Shown here one piece after another: positions 1 to 6,767 of a DNA stretch of 9,149 nt. The notes beneath the pieces were generated by a model. The model searched no databases, was not told the DNA's origin, and was given only the letters and a program-made list of their open reading frames with translations. Location: positions 1 to 9,149 of the forward strand of contig CALEIS010000070.1 of NCBI GenBank assembly GCA_937877675.1, in the 5' to 3' direction. Source of the DNA: an uncultured Clostridia bacterium. GTDB lineage: Bacteria; Bacillota; Clostridia; Oscillospirales; Acutalibacteraceae. The stretch's first letter is position 1; each line of letters opens with the position of its first letter. Made by a program: the position numbers and the translations under genes.

Positions 1-1
1 A

Positions 2-1033
2 AAAGTTAATCCCGATGAAGCTGTTGTTGTGAAGATTATCTTTGATAAGTACACTCAAGAGGGTTATGGTGCGCACAGAATTACAACGTGGCTGAATAAC
101 AACGGTTACCGAGCAAGAACGGGCAAAATGTGGCACGAGGCTACTATAAGAGGTATTCTATGCAACCTGACTTATACAGGTGTACTTCGTAGTGGTGATG
201 CTCGTTCAGAGGTTATACCCGAACTGCAGATAATACCGTCTGAACAGTTTGAAAGAGCAAAGATGATTATGAAAGAACGTTCAGATAGGAAGAAAGAAAA
301 TCCCACAGTACCGCTTAACACTAAAGGGAAATCCCTTATCTCCGGCAAGGTTTACTGTGGACATTGTGGTTCAAGACTGAATCTGACAACAAGCGGAAGA
401 TATCGTAAAAGAAAAGACGGCTCTGTTGATACCACAAAGCGAATTAGATATGCCTGTTACGGTAAGAGCAGAAAGCAAACGGAGTGTGACGGTCAATCGG
501 GTTACACCTTGCATATTCTTGATGATTTAATTGATGAAATTGTCCGTGATATTTTCAGTAAAATGAAAGGTGTATCAAAATCGGATGTAATCAAGCTTCG
601 TTATGCTGATGAGCTCGAAATAAGAAAAGCAAGACTCAATATGTTAAAAGCAAATTACTCCAAAGAGTTTGAAAGCCTTACTATACTGAAATCCGAGGTT
701 ATTAAAGCAATTAAGGGTGAAAGCTCCTTTTCGGCCGATACTCTTTCGGAGCTTATTGCAGAATCAGAGAAAGAATGCAGTAGGTTTTGTGATTTAGTTA
801 CCGATGCTGAAAAAGATGTCGCTAACAGCGAGAGTGTACTCAAAAACTTATCCGACAGCTTTGATGAACTGATTTCTTGGGCGGAACTTTATGATGAAGC
901 AAGCTTTGAAAAGAAGAAAATGATTGTGAACTGTCTGATAAAACGGGTTGAGGTTAGCAGAGGATACAAACTGAAAGTTGAGTTTAACATCGACTTTCAA
1001 CAGTTTATGGTGGGTATTGATAAGGTGGCGTAA
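2..1033 (+). CDS. Large serine recombinase, C-terminal part (5' end outside window)
   Basis: The reading frame is open from base 2, so the gene begins upstream and the catalytic resolvase domain is missing; 343 residues are visible. The first ~60 residues (VNPDEAVVVKIIFDKY, then a GYGAHRI/WLNNNGY segment and a TIRGIL/YTGVLRSG segment) match the Recombinase domain that follows the catalytic domain in large serine recombinases. A zinc-ribbon follows: CGHCG at 356-370, then two more cysteines in YACYGKSRKQTEC (codons near 455 and 485). A long charged helical stretch, the usual coiled coil, runs from about base 600 to 950. Such enzymes integrate and excise phages and conjugative or mobilisable elements, and usually lie at one end of the element. 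A GTG at base 29 could be mistaken for a start, but homology continues upstream of it. No frameshift is seen. Family assignment is firm; the element type cannot be determined here. Confidence 0.92.
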   Translation, partial: KVNPDEAVVVKIIFDKYTQEGYGAHRITTWLNNNGYRARTGKMWHEATIRGILCNLTYTGVLRSGDARSEVIPELQIIPSEQFERAKMIMKERSDRKKENPTVPLNTKGKSLISGKVYCGHCGSRLNLTTSGRYRKRKDGSVDTTKRIRYACYGKSRKQTECDGQSGYTLHILDDLIDEIVRDIFSKMKGVSKSDVIKLRYADELEIRKARLNMLKANYSKEFESLTILKSEVIKAIKGESSFSADTLSELIAESEKECSRFCDLVTDAEKDVANSESVLKNLSDSFDELISWAELYDEASFEKKKMIVNCLIKRVEVSRGYKLKVEFNIDFQQFMVGIDKVA

Positions 1034-1039
1034 TATGCA

Positions 1040-1078
1040 AAAACCCGAGCAGAGTTTTTTAGGCTCTGCTCGGGTTTT
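1040..1078. terminator. Bidirectional rho-independent terminator
   Basis: A perfect 15-bp stem (1040-1054 with 1064-1078, GC-rich core CCCGAGCAGAG) has a 9-base loop and is flanked by an A-run on the left and a T-run on the right. It begins 7 bases after the recombinase stop codon and lies ~30 bases beyond the end of the convergent deaminase gene, so it can end transcription from both sides. Confidence 0.9.
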
Positions 1079-1110
1079 AAGTTTCGGTCTATTATCCTTT
1101 ACACTTGTTG

Positions 1111-1515
1111 TCATTCAACAAATTTATTTGTTCCCCACCAATCAGGCAGCAAATCTTTTAACTTAACCGTCTTTTGTGTATCAAGGTCAAGGAGGATTTC
1201 AATATCCCCACTATCCTTATCCAACTGCATCATAAATTCACGGCAAGCGCCACAAGGTAAACCCACCTTGCCATCAGACATAACGGCAATAACTTTATCA
1301 ATTTGGCTTTCACCATTGGTAATCATATTTGCTATGGCGTTTCTTTCAGCACACATTCCAAGTGTGCAAGCAGTATCTATACAAACACCAACATATATTT
1401 TTCCTTTTTTCGTAAGAATTGCAGCTGCAACAGCACCTGCATCAATAAAAGGCGAAACTGTTCGGTTGTTTTGAACTCTAACAGCTTCATTATATAATTT
1501 ATTCCAAATATTCAT
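1111..1515 (-). CDS. Cytidine deaminase / blasticidin-S deaminase-like zinc deaminase
   Basis: A 134-residue protein, the normal size for a tetrameric cytidine deaminase. The zinc-site motifs are complete: C55-A-E57 (in GMCAERNAI, with the Glu proton shuttle) and P87-C88-G-A-C91 (in LPCGACREF). The expected reaction is hydrolytic deamination of cytidine/deoxycytidine or a cytosine nucleoside antibiotic in the cytoplasm; the sequence alone does not separate salvage from resistance. The ATG at 1515 is chosen because AAGGTGG lies 8 bases before it. A longer in-frame form from a GTG at 1539 would lack such a site. The Shine-Dalgarno overlaps the TAA of the upstream nucleotidyltransferase gene, which implies translational coupling in a two-gene operon. 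The C-terminus contains LLPDWWG, seen in a clostridial branch of this family (from memory). Confidence 0.88.
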   Translation of the reverse strand: MNIWNKLYNEAVRVQNNRTVSPFIDAGAVAAAILTKKGKIYVGVCIDTACTLGMCAERNAIANMITNGESQIDKVIAVMSDGKVGLPCGACREFMMQLDKDSGDIEILLDLDTQKTVKLKDLLPDWWGTNKFVE

Positions 1516-1528
1516 TGATTTTTCCACC

Positions 1529-2173
1529 TTATGATTCACATATTATATCAATTATTTTTATCATCGTATCTGCTCTTGAGAAAGTATCACCAACAAATAA
1601 ACCCTCAAACCAACTTTCTAATGGGAACTCTAATTTGTTATAAGTATTATATACAATACTTGAGGGAGGCATAGGTTTGTTGTTTATAGCCCATACACCT
1701 TCAAGAACTTTCCAAGTATTTGTGGATATAAGGTATGACGTTTTTAAAACATTTTTAGTTTTTATTGATGATAACAATTTAATTTTAGTTGAAGAAAGCC
1801 AATATTTTATACTCTCTTTTTCTTTTTCGGGCGTTATGTAATTATTATACATTTCATTTGCCATATCATATAATTCTAAATATTTTCCATTGTCAAAAAT
1901 TATTTTAGAATACAGGTACTTATAAACTTCCATAGAATTAGATTCTAACTTTTTCTTTAGTGTTTTATACTTTTGATAATGAATTTCAACTAAAACACCA
2001 TTGACATATTTGCTTACAAAGTTATCTTTATCACACAAAACAAGAATATCTAAATCAGAATCATCTGTAGCTAATCCGTAAGCCACAGAACCCATAAGGA
2101 TAACACTATGAATATGTTTATCTTGCTTTAATAATGCAACTTCACTATTAAGAATTTCTAATTGCTTTTTCAT
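1529..2173 (-). CDS. Nucleotidyltransferase of the aminoglycoside/MNT type
   Basis: 214 residues. The N-terminal half has the polymerase-beta-like nucleotidyltransferase signature: G28-S29 (MGSVAYGLATDDSDLDILV), the metal-binding pair D40 and D42, and a plausible third carboxylate E63 in LVEIHY. The C-terminal ~110 residues look like the helical bundle found in KNTase/Lnu-like enzymes. Members transfer an AMP or another nucleotide to small molecules (aminoglycosides, lincosamides) or to macromolecules such as toxins or tRNA; the substrate here is unknown. The ATG at 2173 is preferred over an in-frame GTG at 2191 because CGGAG lies 6 bases upstream. The gene is noticeably more AT-rich than its neighbours, which suits acquired cargo. 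It is first in an operon with the deaminase gene. A drug-modification role is inference; an orphan antitoxin-like MNT role is the alternative. Confidence 0.8.
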   Translation of the reverse strand: MKKQLEILNSEVALLKQDKHIHSVILMGSVAYGLATDDSDLDILVLCDKDNFVSKYVNGVLVEIHYQKYKTLKKKLESNSMEVYKYLYSKIIFDNGKYLELYDMANEMYNNYITPEKEKESIKYWLSSTKIKLLSSIKTKNVLKTSYLISTNTWKVLEGVWAINNKPMPPSSIVYNTYNKLEFPLESWFEGLFVGDTFSRADTMIKIIDIICES

Positions 2174-2197
2174 ATTAATCTCCGCAATCACAAGTTA

Positions 2198-2233
2198 TAT
2201 TGTGATTATATCATAACCACAATAACATTTCAA
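2198..2233 (-). promoter_or_regulatory. Promoter with overlapping inverted-repeat operator candidate
   Basis: On the minus strand TTGAAA (2233-2228), a 17-base spacer and TATAAT (2210-2205) form a strong sigma-A promoter ~32 bases upstream of the nucleotidyltransferase start codon. An inverted repeat with 12-base arms (2198-2209 and 2213-2224, 11 of 12 positions complementary, 3-base centre) covers the -10 box and part of the spacer. This is where a dimeric repressor would block transcription. The promoter is clear; the operator role is inferred. Confidence 0.75.
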
Positions 2234-2253
2234 CAAATTCACAAATAACCCCA

Positions 2254-2285
2254 TAAAAACAAAAACACCCACTCTGAAAGCGGGC
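2254..2285 (-). terminator. Terminator of the tRNA-Ala transcript
   Basis: Read on the minus strand, GCCCGCT and AGTGGGT pair over 7 bp (2285-2279 with 2273-2267, one G:U) around a 5-base loop. The sequence TGTTTTTGTTTTT follows. It lies ~26 bases after the tRNA 3' end. On the plus strand the G:U becomes an A-C mismatch, so it is best read as a minus-strand terminator. Confidence 0.8.
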
Positions 2286-2292
2286 AAAAAAT

Positions 2293-2409
<117 letters not shown>

Positions 2410-2429
2410 TATTTATTAAGTTTTTTGTA

Positions 2430-2475
2430 GGGTGCGTTTCTGAGTGCCTTGGGCTCCCAGCTGAGCTACGCCCCC
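2430..2475 (-). pseudogene. Truncated tRNA-Ala copy
   Basis: Bases 2475-2454 on the minus strand repeat exactly the first 22 bases of the tRNA-Ala gene (acceptor strand, D-stem 5' half and D loop). The similarity then stops, so anticodon and T arms are missing. Further on, CGCACCC (2436-2430) could pair with the GGGGGCG acceptor strand at 6 of 7 positions, so a minimal acceptor-closed RNA of ~46 bases is possible, though this may be chance. The fragment lies 12 bases after the -10 box, where the original tRNA would be expected. It looks like a remnant of a tandem tRNA duplication or of an insertion into the tRNA 5' end. Confidence 0.7.
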
Positions 2476-2487
2476 AAAACTGTAATT

Positions 2488-2516
2488 ATTTTATCATATG
2501 AAAATATGATTTTCAA
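2488..2516 (-). promoter_or_regulatory. tRNA-Ala promoter with palindromic spacer
   Basis: On the minus strand TTGAAA, a 17-base spacer and TAAAAT form a strong promoter whose start point falls just before the truncated tRNA copy. The spacer contains an exact inverted repeat (ATCATAT-GAAA-ATATGAT on the plus strand, about 2493-2510). This promoter would drive the fragment and the full tRNA together. Confidence 0.75.
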
Positions 2517-2610
2517 TTCTTTTGTTTTGTTGTATATTCCCAATATTTGACGAATGTAATTGTTGTTTGTGCCTAATTTCATATATTTTATGGAAAAATA
2601 TGAATTTTTA

Positions 2611-2619
2611 TGATACAAT
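2611..2619 (+). promoter_or_regulatory. Possible extended -10 element for the hydrolase gene
   Basis: TGATACAAT matches an extended -10 (TGnTATAAT) with one change and lies ~33 bases upstream of the hydrolase start codon. No convincing -35 box is seen at the right distance, so this is tentative. The intergenic stretch 2517-2651 holds nothing else I can support. Confidence 0.4.
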
Positions 2620-2651
2620 ACAAATGATAATTTTATGTTTAAGGTGATTTT

Positions 2652-3674
2652 GTGGAATTCTTAACCAAGGAATATACATTTCCATCTGTTTCAGGTCTTT
2701 GTGACATATATGCTCAGAGTGCAGCACCCATTGACTATGGTTCAATAAAAGGTGTTGTGCAGATTTCTCACGGTATGGCAGAATATTCAAATCGTTATTC
2801 TCGGTTTGCATTTGAACTGTGTAAAGCAGGATATGCTGTGTTCATTAGTGACCATGTTGGGCATGGCTCATCTATTGAAAATAAAGAAATGCTTGGTTTC
2901 TTTGGTGAAGAAAAAGGTGAAGAAACCTTTATTGATGATTTGAAATCTTTAACAGATATTGCAAAGTCAGAGTATCCAAACTTACCATTTTTTATGCTTG
3001 GTCACGGTATGGGAAGCCTTATTGCAAGAAAATATACTGCAAAATATGGTTATCTCCTTGACGGTGTGATTTATAGTGGTACAAGTGGTGAAAATCCTGC
3101 TCTTGGTGTGGGAATTATGCTTGCTAACGCTATGATTAAACAAAATGGACCAATGCATCGTTCAGAAGTTCTTGACACTATCGCTTTTGGTGCATATAAC
3201 AGAAAAACCAAAAAGCGTACTGATTATGATTGGGGCTCTCGTGATGAGGCAGAGATTGACAAGTACATGGCAGATGAACTTTGTGGTTATAAATACACTG
3301 TTAGTGGAATGAAGGTGCTTTTTACAACTCTTAAACAGGTTACAACTCGTCGTTGGTATAACACAGTGCCATTAAGTATGCCGATTTTCTTGATTTCAGG
3401 CTCAATGGACCCTGTTGGTGATTACTCAAAAGGTGTTAAAGAAGTATATAAGATGCTAAAAAAGACTGGACATAAAAATGTTTCAATGAAGATTTATGAG
3501 GGCGCTCGTCACGAAATTCTCAACGAAATCAATCGTGAAGAAGTCTATGCCGATATTATAGAATGGCTTGATGAAAAGACACAAAAACATCATGACGAAA
3601 TCCATAAACCATTGATTGTTGATTCCATTGACGAGGCACCAATTATAACTGAAGATAATAAAAACGAAGAATAA
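2652..3674 (+). CDS. Alpha/beta hydrolase, monoacylglycerol lipase/lysophospholipase family, nucleophile Ser replaced by Gly
   Basis: A 340-residue single-domain alpha/beta hydrolase of the PldB/monoglyceride-lipase type. Family marks in order are the oxyanion region SHGMAEYSNRY (39-49), SDHVGHGSS (66-74), the nucleophile elbow LGHGMGS (116-122), acid D253 in SGSMDPVGDYSKG and H287 in EGARHEIL. The elbow is normally GHSMG; here codon 119 (3006-3008) is GGT, Gly, one transition away from AGT Ser. The catalytic Asp and His are kept and there is no stop or frameshift. The protein therefore probably cannot form an acyl-enzyme in the usual way, and may be a recently inactivated allele, a binding protein or a sequencing error. 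There is no signal peptide; the tail after residue 310 is charged and acidic. The start is GTG, with AAGGTGA about 5 bases before it. It is a single-gene unit closed by a terminator. Confidence 0.88.
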   Translation: MEFLTKEYTFPSVSGLCDIYAQSAAPIDYGSIKGVVQISHGMAEYSNRYSRFAFELCKAGYAVFISDHVGHGSSIENKEMLGFFGEEKGEETFIDDLKSLTDIAKSEYPNLPFFMLGHGMGSLIARKYTAKYGYLLDGVIYSGTSGENPALGVGIMLANAMIKQNGPMHRSEVLDTIAFGAYNRKTKKRTDYDWGSRDEAEIDKYMADELCGYKYTVSGMKVLFTTLKQVTTRRWYNTVPLSMPIFLISGSMDPVGDYSKGVKEVYKMLKKTGHKNVSMKIYEGARHEILNEINREEVYADIIEWLDEKTQKHHDEIHKPLIVDSIDEAPIITEDNKNEE

Positions 3675-3679
3675 AAAAT

Positions 3680-3712
3680 AACGGACAATGCTTAATTGCA
3701 CTGTCCGTTTTT
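3680..3712. terminator. Bidirectional terminator between convergent genes
   Basis: A 12-bp hairpin (3680-3691 with 3698-3709, core ACGGACA/TGTCCGT) has a 6-base loop and one imperfect position, which is A-C on the plus strand and G:U on the minus strand. T-runs follow on both strands. It starts 5 bases after the hydrolase stop. No other hairpin is evident in 3713-3792, so it probably also ends the convergent operon. Confidence 0.85.
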
Positions 3713-3792
3713 CATTCCGACTCTATCAAAAATTGTTATACCCCTACAAAAATGTGTTCGATAAACTCCAATTTGTCTAACTGTAAAAATGA

Positions 3793-4725
3793 TTAAAACT
3801 CCGCGTGTAAAAGTCTGTTATATTCCTCATCGGTAATCTCAACCACACCACCGTGTTTAAATCCGTATGGAAATGAAACTAATTCAGGGCAACGACTAAC
3901 ATTCATATCCCCAGGTTTTGATGAAATGAATGGTACATATCCCATTTTTTCTTTTTCACAACCAAAGAAATCGAAAAGGATACACCATCTTCCGTCAGGG
4001 AGAGTATAACTTGTACCTGCTTCATATGCCCATGCTTTTTCAACTTTATTTGCCATATATTTTTCGAATTCTTCGTCATGCTTATATGGACCATATAATT
4101 TGTCAGATGTTGCGTGCATATTCATTGACGGATTGTGTGCGTTTTTGTAAAACATATGATACACACCATCAATCTTACGGATATGTGTGTCAAGAATTTC
4201 ATTGTCCTTTGTAAAGAAAAGCTTTGGTGTTGAGAAAGTTTCAAAATCTTTTGTAACTGAACAATAAATTGACATATGCTTGTAATCGTCTTCCTCGACA
4301 GTTGAACCCCAATGAACAAGATATTCATCATTGATTTCATCGTAGAAGACCTCAGGTGCCCACATACAGCCAAAGTCGTCACGGCCAAAATATACTAGTT
4401 TTTCTTCACTAAAATTCACAAGGTCATCTGTTTTCCACATACGAAGACATTTACTACCTGTTCTGTTGATATTTGACCAGTCAAGTTGCCAATTTTCGTC
4501 ATAACGATTTGCAACACATAAATCCGTTGTGAGAATTACAAAACTGTTATCACGAAGTCTAACGATTTCGATATCACGACAACCTTTTTCACCGAGTTTG
4601 GCAGTAAGAATTGGGTTTCCGTTATTAACTTGTTCCCAGTTAAGTCCATCACGGCTAACAGCGAAATAAACTTGTTCACCGTCAGGAGTATATTTTTCTT
4701 TAAAATGTGTGAATAAATATGCCAT
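3793..4725 (-). CDS. GH43-like glycosidase (five-bladed beta-propeller), cytoplasmic
   Basis: 310 residues, the single-domain length of glycoside hydrolase family 43/clan F proteins (arabinofuranosidases, xylosidases). Blade-like repeats are visible: YFAVSRDGLNWEQV (20-33), RMWKTDDLVNFSE (95-107), CMWAPEVFYDE (120-130), IYCSVTKDFETFS (153-165), IRKIDGVYHMFYK (182-194) and SYTLPDGRWCILFDFF (239-254). Candidate catalytic residues are D51 (CRDIEI, general base), D179 (ILDTHI, pKa modulator) and E235 (YEAGTSY, general acid), assigned by motif position only. The common WAPD motif reads WAPE here. There is no signal peptide or membrane segment, so it should act on imported oligosaccharides. It is last in a three-gene operon, 9 bases after the dehydratase stop, with AGGAGA upstream of the ATG. 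The substrate is not predictable. Confidence 0.78.
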   Translation of the reverse strand: MAYLFTHFKEKYTPDGEQVYFAVSRDGLNWEQVNNGNPILTAKLGEKGCRDIEIVRLRDNSFVILTTDLCVANRYDENWQLDWSNINRTGSKCLRMWKTDDLVNFSEEKLVYFGRDDFGCMWAPEVFYDEINDEYLVHWGSTVEEDDYKHMSIYCSVTKDFETFSTPKLFFTKDNEILDTHIRKIDGVYHMFYKNAHNPSMNMHATSDKLYGPYKHDEEFEKYMANKVEKAWAYEAGTSYTLPDGRWCILFDFFGCEKEKMGYVPFISSKPGDMNVSRCPELVSFPYGFKHGGVVEITDEEYNRLLHAEF

Positions 4726-4734
4726 AGTCTTCTC

Positions 4735-6168
4735 CTATATATCAAGTGTTGCAAGTCCGCCTTCACTTGTTTCACGATATGCTGCATGAATATCCATACC
4801 TGTTTTCTTCATTGTTGTAATAACATTATCAAGTGAGATTTTTCTTGTTTCACTCAAGAAACTTGCAAGATTAACCGCATTGATTGCTCTCATAGCAGCA
4901 ACTGCATTTCTTTCAATACATGGAATCTGTACAAGTCCGCAAATAGGGTCACAAGTAAGTCCTAAATGATGCTCAATAGCAATTTCTGCGGAATATTCAA
5001 TCTTACCTCTTTTAAGTCCAAAAAGTTCACCCAATGCAGCGGCAGCCATAGCACAAGCAGTACCGATTTCTGCCTGACAACCACATTCTGCACCTGAAAT
5101 TGAAGCATTTGTCTTAATAAGATTACCGATAAGACCACCTGTTGCAAGAGCTTGTAAAATCTGACGGTCAGTAAAACCGTGTTTTAATTGCATATAGTAA
5201 AGTACAGCAGGAACAACACCTGATGCACCACAAGTGGGAGCAGTAACGATTTTTCCACCGGAAGCATTTTGTTCACTTACCGCAAAAGCATATGAACAAA
5301 CCTCACGGTTTTCTCTTGTTTCAGCACTTTCGCCGATATGCTCCATATTGTAAAGATATTTTGCCTTTTTCTGTACTTCAAGTCCACCTGGAAGAATACC
5401 TTCATCCTCAATGCCACTTTCAACAGCATTTTTCATTGTTTTCCAAACTTCTGCAAGGTAATCCCAGATATATTCGCCCTCAACCTCATCAACATATTGC
5501 CATAAACGATATTTTTTCTCTTTGCAATATGCTTTAATGTCCTTGAAAGTGCTTAAATTATATACGATTGGCTCTTTTGCAGATGAACTGCCCTCAAATT
5601 CAATTCGTCCACCACCAACACTGAAAACACGAATGAAATCTGTCTGCTGACCATTTTTATAAGCATATAACTCCATTGTATTAGGATGGTCAATATCGGT
5701 TTTAAGGTAGTCGAACTCAACTTTACAAGGAATAGGGGAGAGTGTGCTCTCAATAACTGTGTCTGTACAGTGTCCTTTACCTGTTTTAGCAAGTGAACCA
5801 TAGAGAATTGCTTTGAATTCGTCAGCATCAGGATTTTTCTCTTTAAAAAGAACACAAGCCTTTTCAGGCCCCATTGTGTGTGAACTTGAAGGACCTCTAC
5901 CAATTCTGTAAAGTTGATTTAAAGATTCCATACCATTGAGAGATTCTCTTTCAACTTTTGGTTGTTCAGGCTCAAAGAAAACATCCATTGAAACCTCAAA
6001 GAGTTTTGCCATTTTGTAAAAATTTTCGGCAGAAGGTACGTTTTCACCATTTTCCCAAGAAATTACAGTTTCGGTATCAGTATTAACACGGTCAGCAAGT
6101 CCTGACTGTGACATTCCGTTCTTTTCACGGAGGTCGGTTATCTTTTTTGAATAAATATCCTTAATCAT
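4735..6168 (-). CDS. sdaA: XRE-type HTH fused to iron-sulfur L-serine dehydratase
   Basis: 477 residues in two parts. Residues ~5-63 are a Cro/C1-type helix-turn-helix (ITDLREKNGMSQSGLADRV, then TVISWENGENVPS and LFEVSMDVFF). From ~80 to the end lies a single-chain L-serine ammonia-lyase: the beta-type domain opens with LYRIGRGPSSSHTMGPEKA (86-104), and the alpha-type domain has TAPTCGASGVVPA (309-321) and the cluster region. C364 (ECGCQ), C406 (LTCDP) and C417 (IPC) have the 42 and 11 residue spacings I recall for the [4Fe-4S] ligands of the Legionella enzyme. The C-terminus (ending in TLDI) has no cysteine, unlike the tail-in-mouth type. The reaction is serine to pyruvate plus ammonia, in an oxygen-sensitive manner. 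The ATG overlaps the TGA of the yhcH-like gene by 4 bp, and GAAGGTGA provides the ribosome site. The fused HTH suggests that the enzyme senses serine or cluster state and binds DNA; this is inference. Confidence 0.9.
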   Translation of the reverse strand: MIKDIYSKKITDLREKNGMSQSGLADRVNTDTETVISWENGENVPSAENFYKMAKLFEVSMDVFFEPEQPKVERESLNGMESLNQLYRIGRGPSSSHTMGPEKACVLFKEKNPDADEFKAILYGSLAKTGKGHCTDTVIESTLSPIPCKVEFDYLKTDIDHPNTMELYAYKNGQQTDFIRVFSVGGGRIEFEGSSSAKEPIVYNLSTFKDIKAYCKEKKYRLWQYVDEVEGEYIWDYLAEVWKTMKNAVESGIEDEGILPGGLEVQKKAKYLYNMEHIGESAETRENREVCSYAFAVSEQNASGGKIVTAPTCGASGVVPAVLYYMQLKHGFTDRQILQALATGGLIGNLIKTNASISGAECGCQAEIGTACAMAAAALGELFGLKRGKIEYSAEIAIEHHLGLTCDPICGLVQIPCIERNAVAAMRAINAVNLASFLSETRKISLDNVITTMKKTGMDIHAAYRETSEGGLATLDI

Positions 6169-6608
6169 ACTTTCACCTTCACTACAACCTTACGACAAGT
6201 TTTTGCATTGTCAACTGCAACACCTGGACAATGCAAATCATTTGGATAAAGCACCATAAAACTACCGCTAAAAAGTGTCAATGGCTCGGTTTTGCATTCA
6301 TAAAACCATACATCATTTTCAGGTTTTGCTTCTGTTTCAGTCTTTTTGCAAGAAAATGGTGCAACACCTATGATTTCTTCACCATCAACCATAAATTGAA
6401 TGTCAATATATTTTTTGTGAGCCTCTGAAATTGTCTTGTTAGGGTCGGTTTCATAAGCCTGTACCATATAGAAAATATTATCTCCATCCAGTTCGTATCT
6501 ACCCAATTCCATCTGTGAGAAATCTGTTTTTGCAAGAAATTCAAGTGCAGTATAAACCCTTCCAAGTCCTTCATAGTTTTTGATGTTTTCCAATGTGTCA
6601 AAAATCAT
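6165..6608 (-). CDS. YhcH/YjgK/YiaL-family protein (DUF386)
   Basis: 147 residues, the full family length. The cupin-like fold's conserved segments are present: EAHKKYIDIQFMVDGEE (62-78) with candidate metal ligands H64 and D69, VLYPNDLHCPGVA (119-131) with H126, and the basic end KVVVKVKV. Relatives occur in sialic acid, pentose and other sugar catabolic operons, with suggested sugar anomerase/isomerase or metal-dependent lyase roles; the exact reaction is uncertain. It is the first gene of the operon, with AAAGGTGA 6 bases before the ATG and a 4-bp ATGA overlap with the dehydratase gene. Together with a downstream glycosidase it points to sugar catabolism. Confidence 0.9.
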   Translation of the reverse strand: MIFDTLENIKNYEGLGRVYTALEFLAKTDFSQMELGRYELDGDNIFYMVQAYETDPNKTISEAHKKYIDIQFMVDGEEIIGVAPFSCKKTETEAKPENDVWFYECKTEPLTLFSGSFMVLYPNDLHCPGVAVDNAKTCRKVVVKVKV

Positions 6609-6645
6609 AAATCGTCACCTTTTCCCATGTTGATTTTATGCTTTC

Positions 6646-6674
6646 ATTATAACATTACCATGTGCTATTTTCAA
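6646..6674 (-). promoter_or_regulatory. Operon promoter for the YhcH-dehydratase-glycosidase genes
   Basis: On the minus strand TTGAAA (6674-6669), a 17-base spacer and TATAAT (6651-6646) are present, with TG one base before the -10 making it an extended -10 as well. It lies ~38 bases before the start codon of the YhcH-like gene. No clear operator palindrome is visible, although the HTH-dehydratase would be a natural candidate regulator. Confidence 0.8.
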
Positions 6675-6705
6675 GATTTTTACAACGGATTAAATTGACT
6701 TTTGA

Positions 6706-6734
6706 TTGACAGTGATATTTATGAGGAGTATAAT
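6706..6734 (+). promoter_or_regulatory. Consensus promoter of the first zinc-ribbon gene
   Basis: TTGACA (6706-6711), a 17-base spacer and TATAAT (6729-6734) form a perfect sigma-A consensus, divergent from the operon promoter with ~31 bases between the two -35 boxes. The start codon follows 33 bases after the -10. Confidence 0.88.
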
Positions 6735-6767
6735 CAATATATCAACTTTATGAAAGAAGGATATAAA

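Noticed and set aside
29..31. GTG as the true start of a short recombinase
   Set aside because: Recombinase-domain similarity continues in frame to the first bases of the window, and no Shine-Dalgarno site precedes the GTG.
2454..2475. Treating the tRNA fragment as the attachment site of the recombinase at 2-1033
   Set aside because: Large serine recombinases rarely use tRNA genes and use short core sites. tRNA-targeting integrases usually duplicate the 3' end, whereas here the 5' end is repeated.
3713..3792. Separate terminator or small gene between the hydrolase and the GH43-like gene
   Set aside because: No stable hairpin or coding frame with a ribosome site is seen; the hairpin at 3680-3709 can serve both sides.
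6702..6767. Longer form of zinc-ribbon copy 1 starting at TTG 6702 or ATG 6750
   Set aside because: It would place the consensus promoter or the Shine-Dalgarno site inside the gene. In copy 2 the same frame is closed by TAA just before the ATG.
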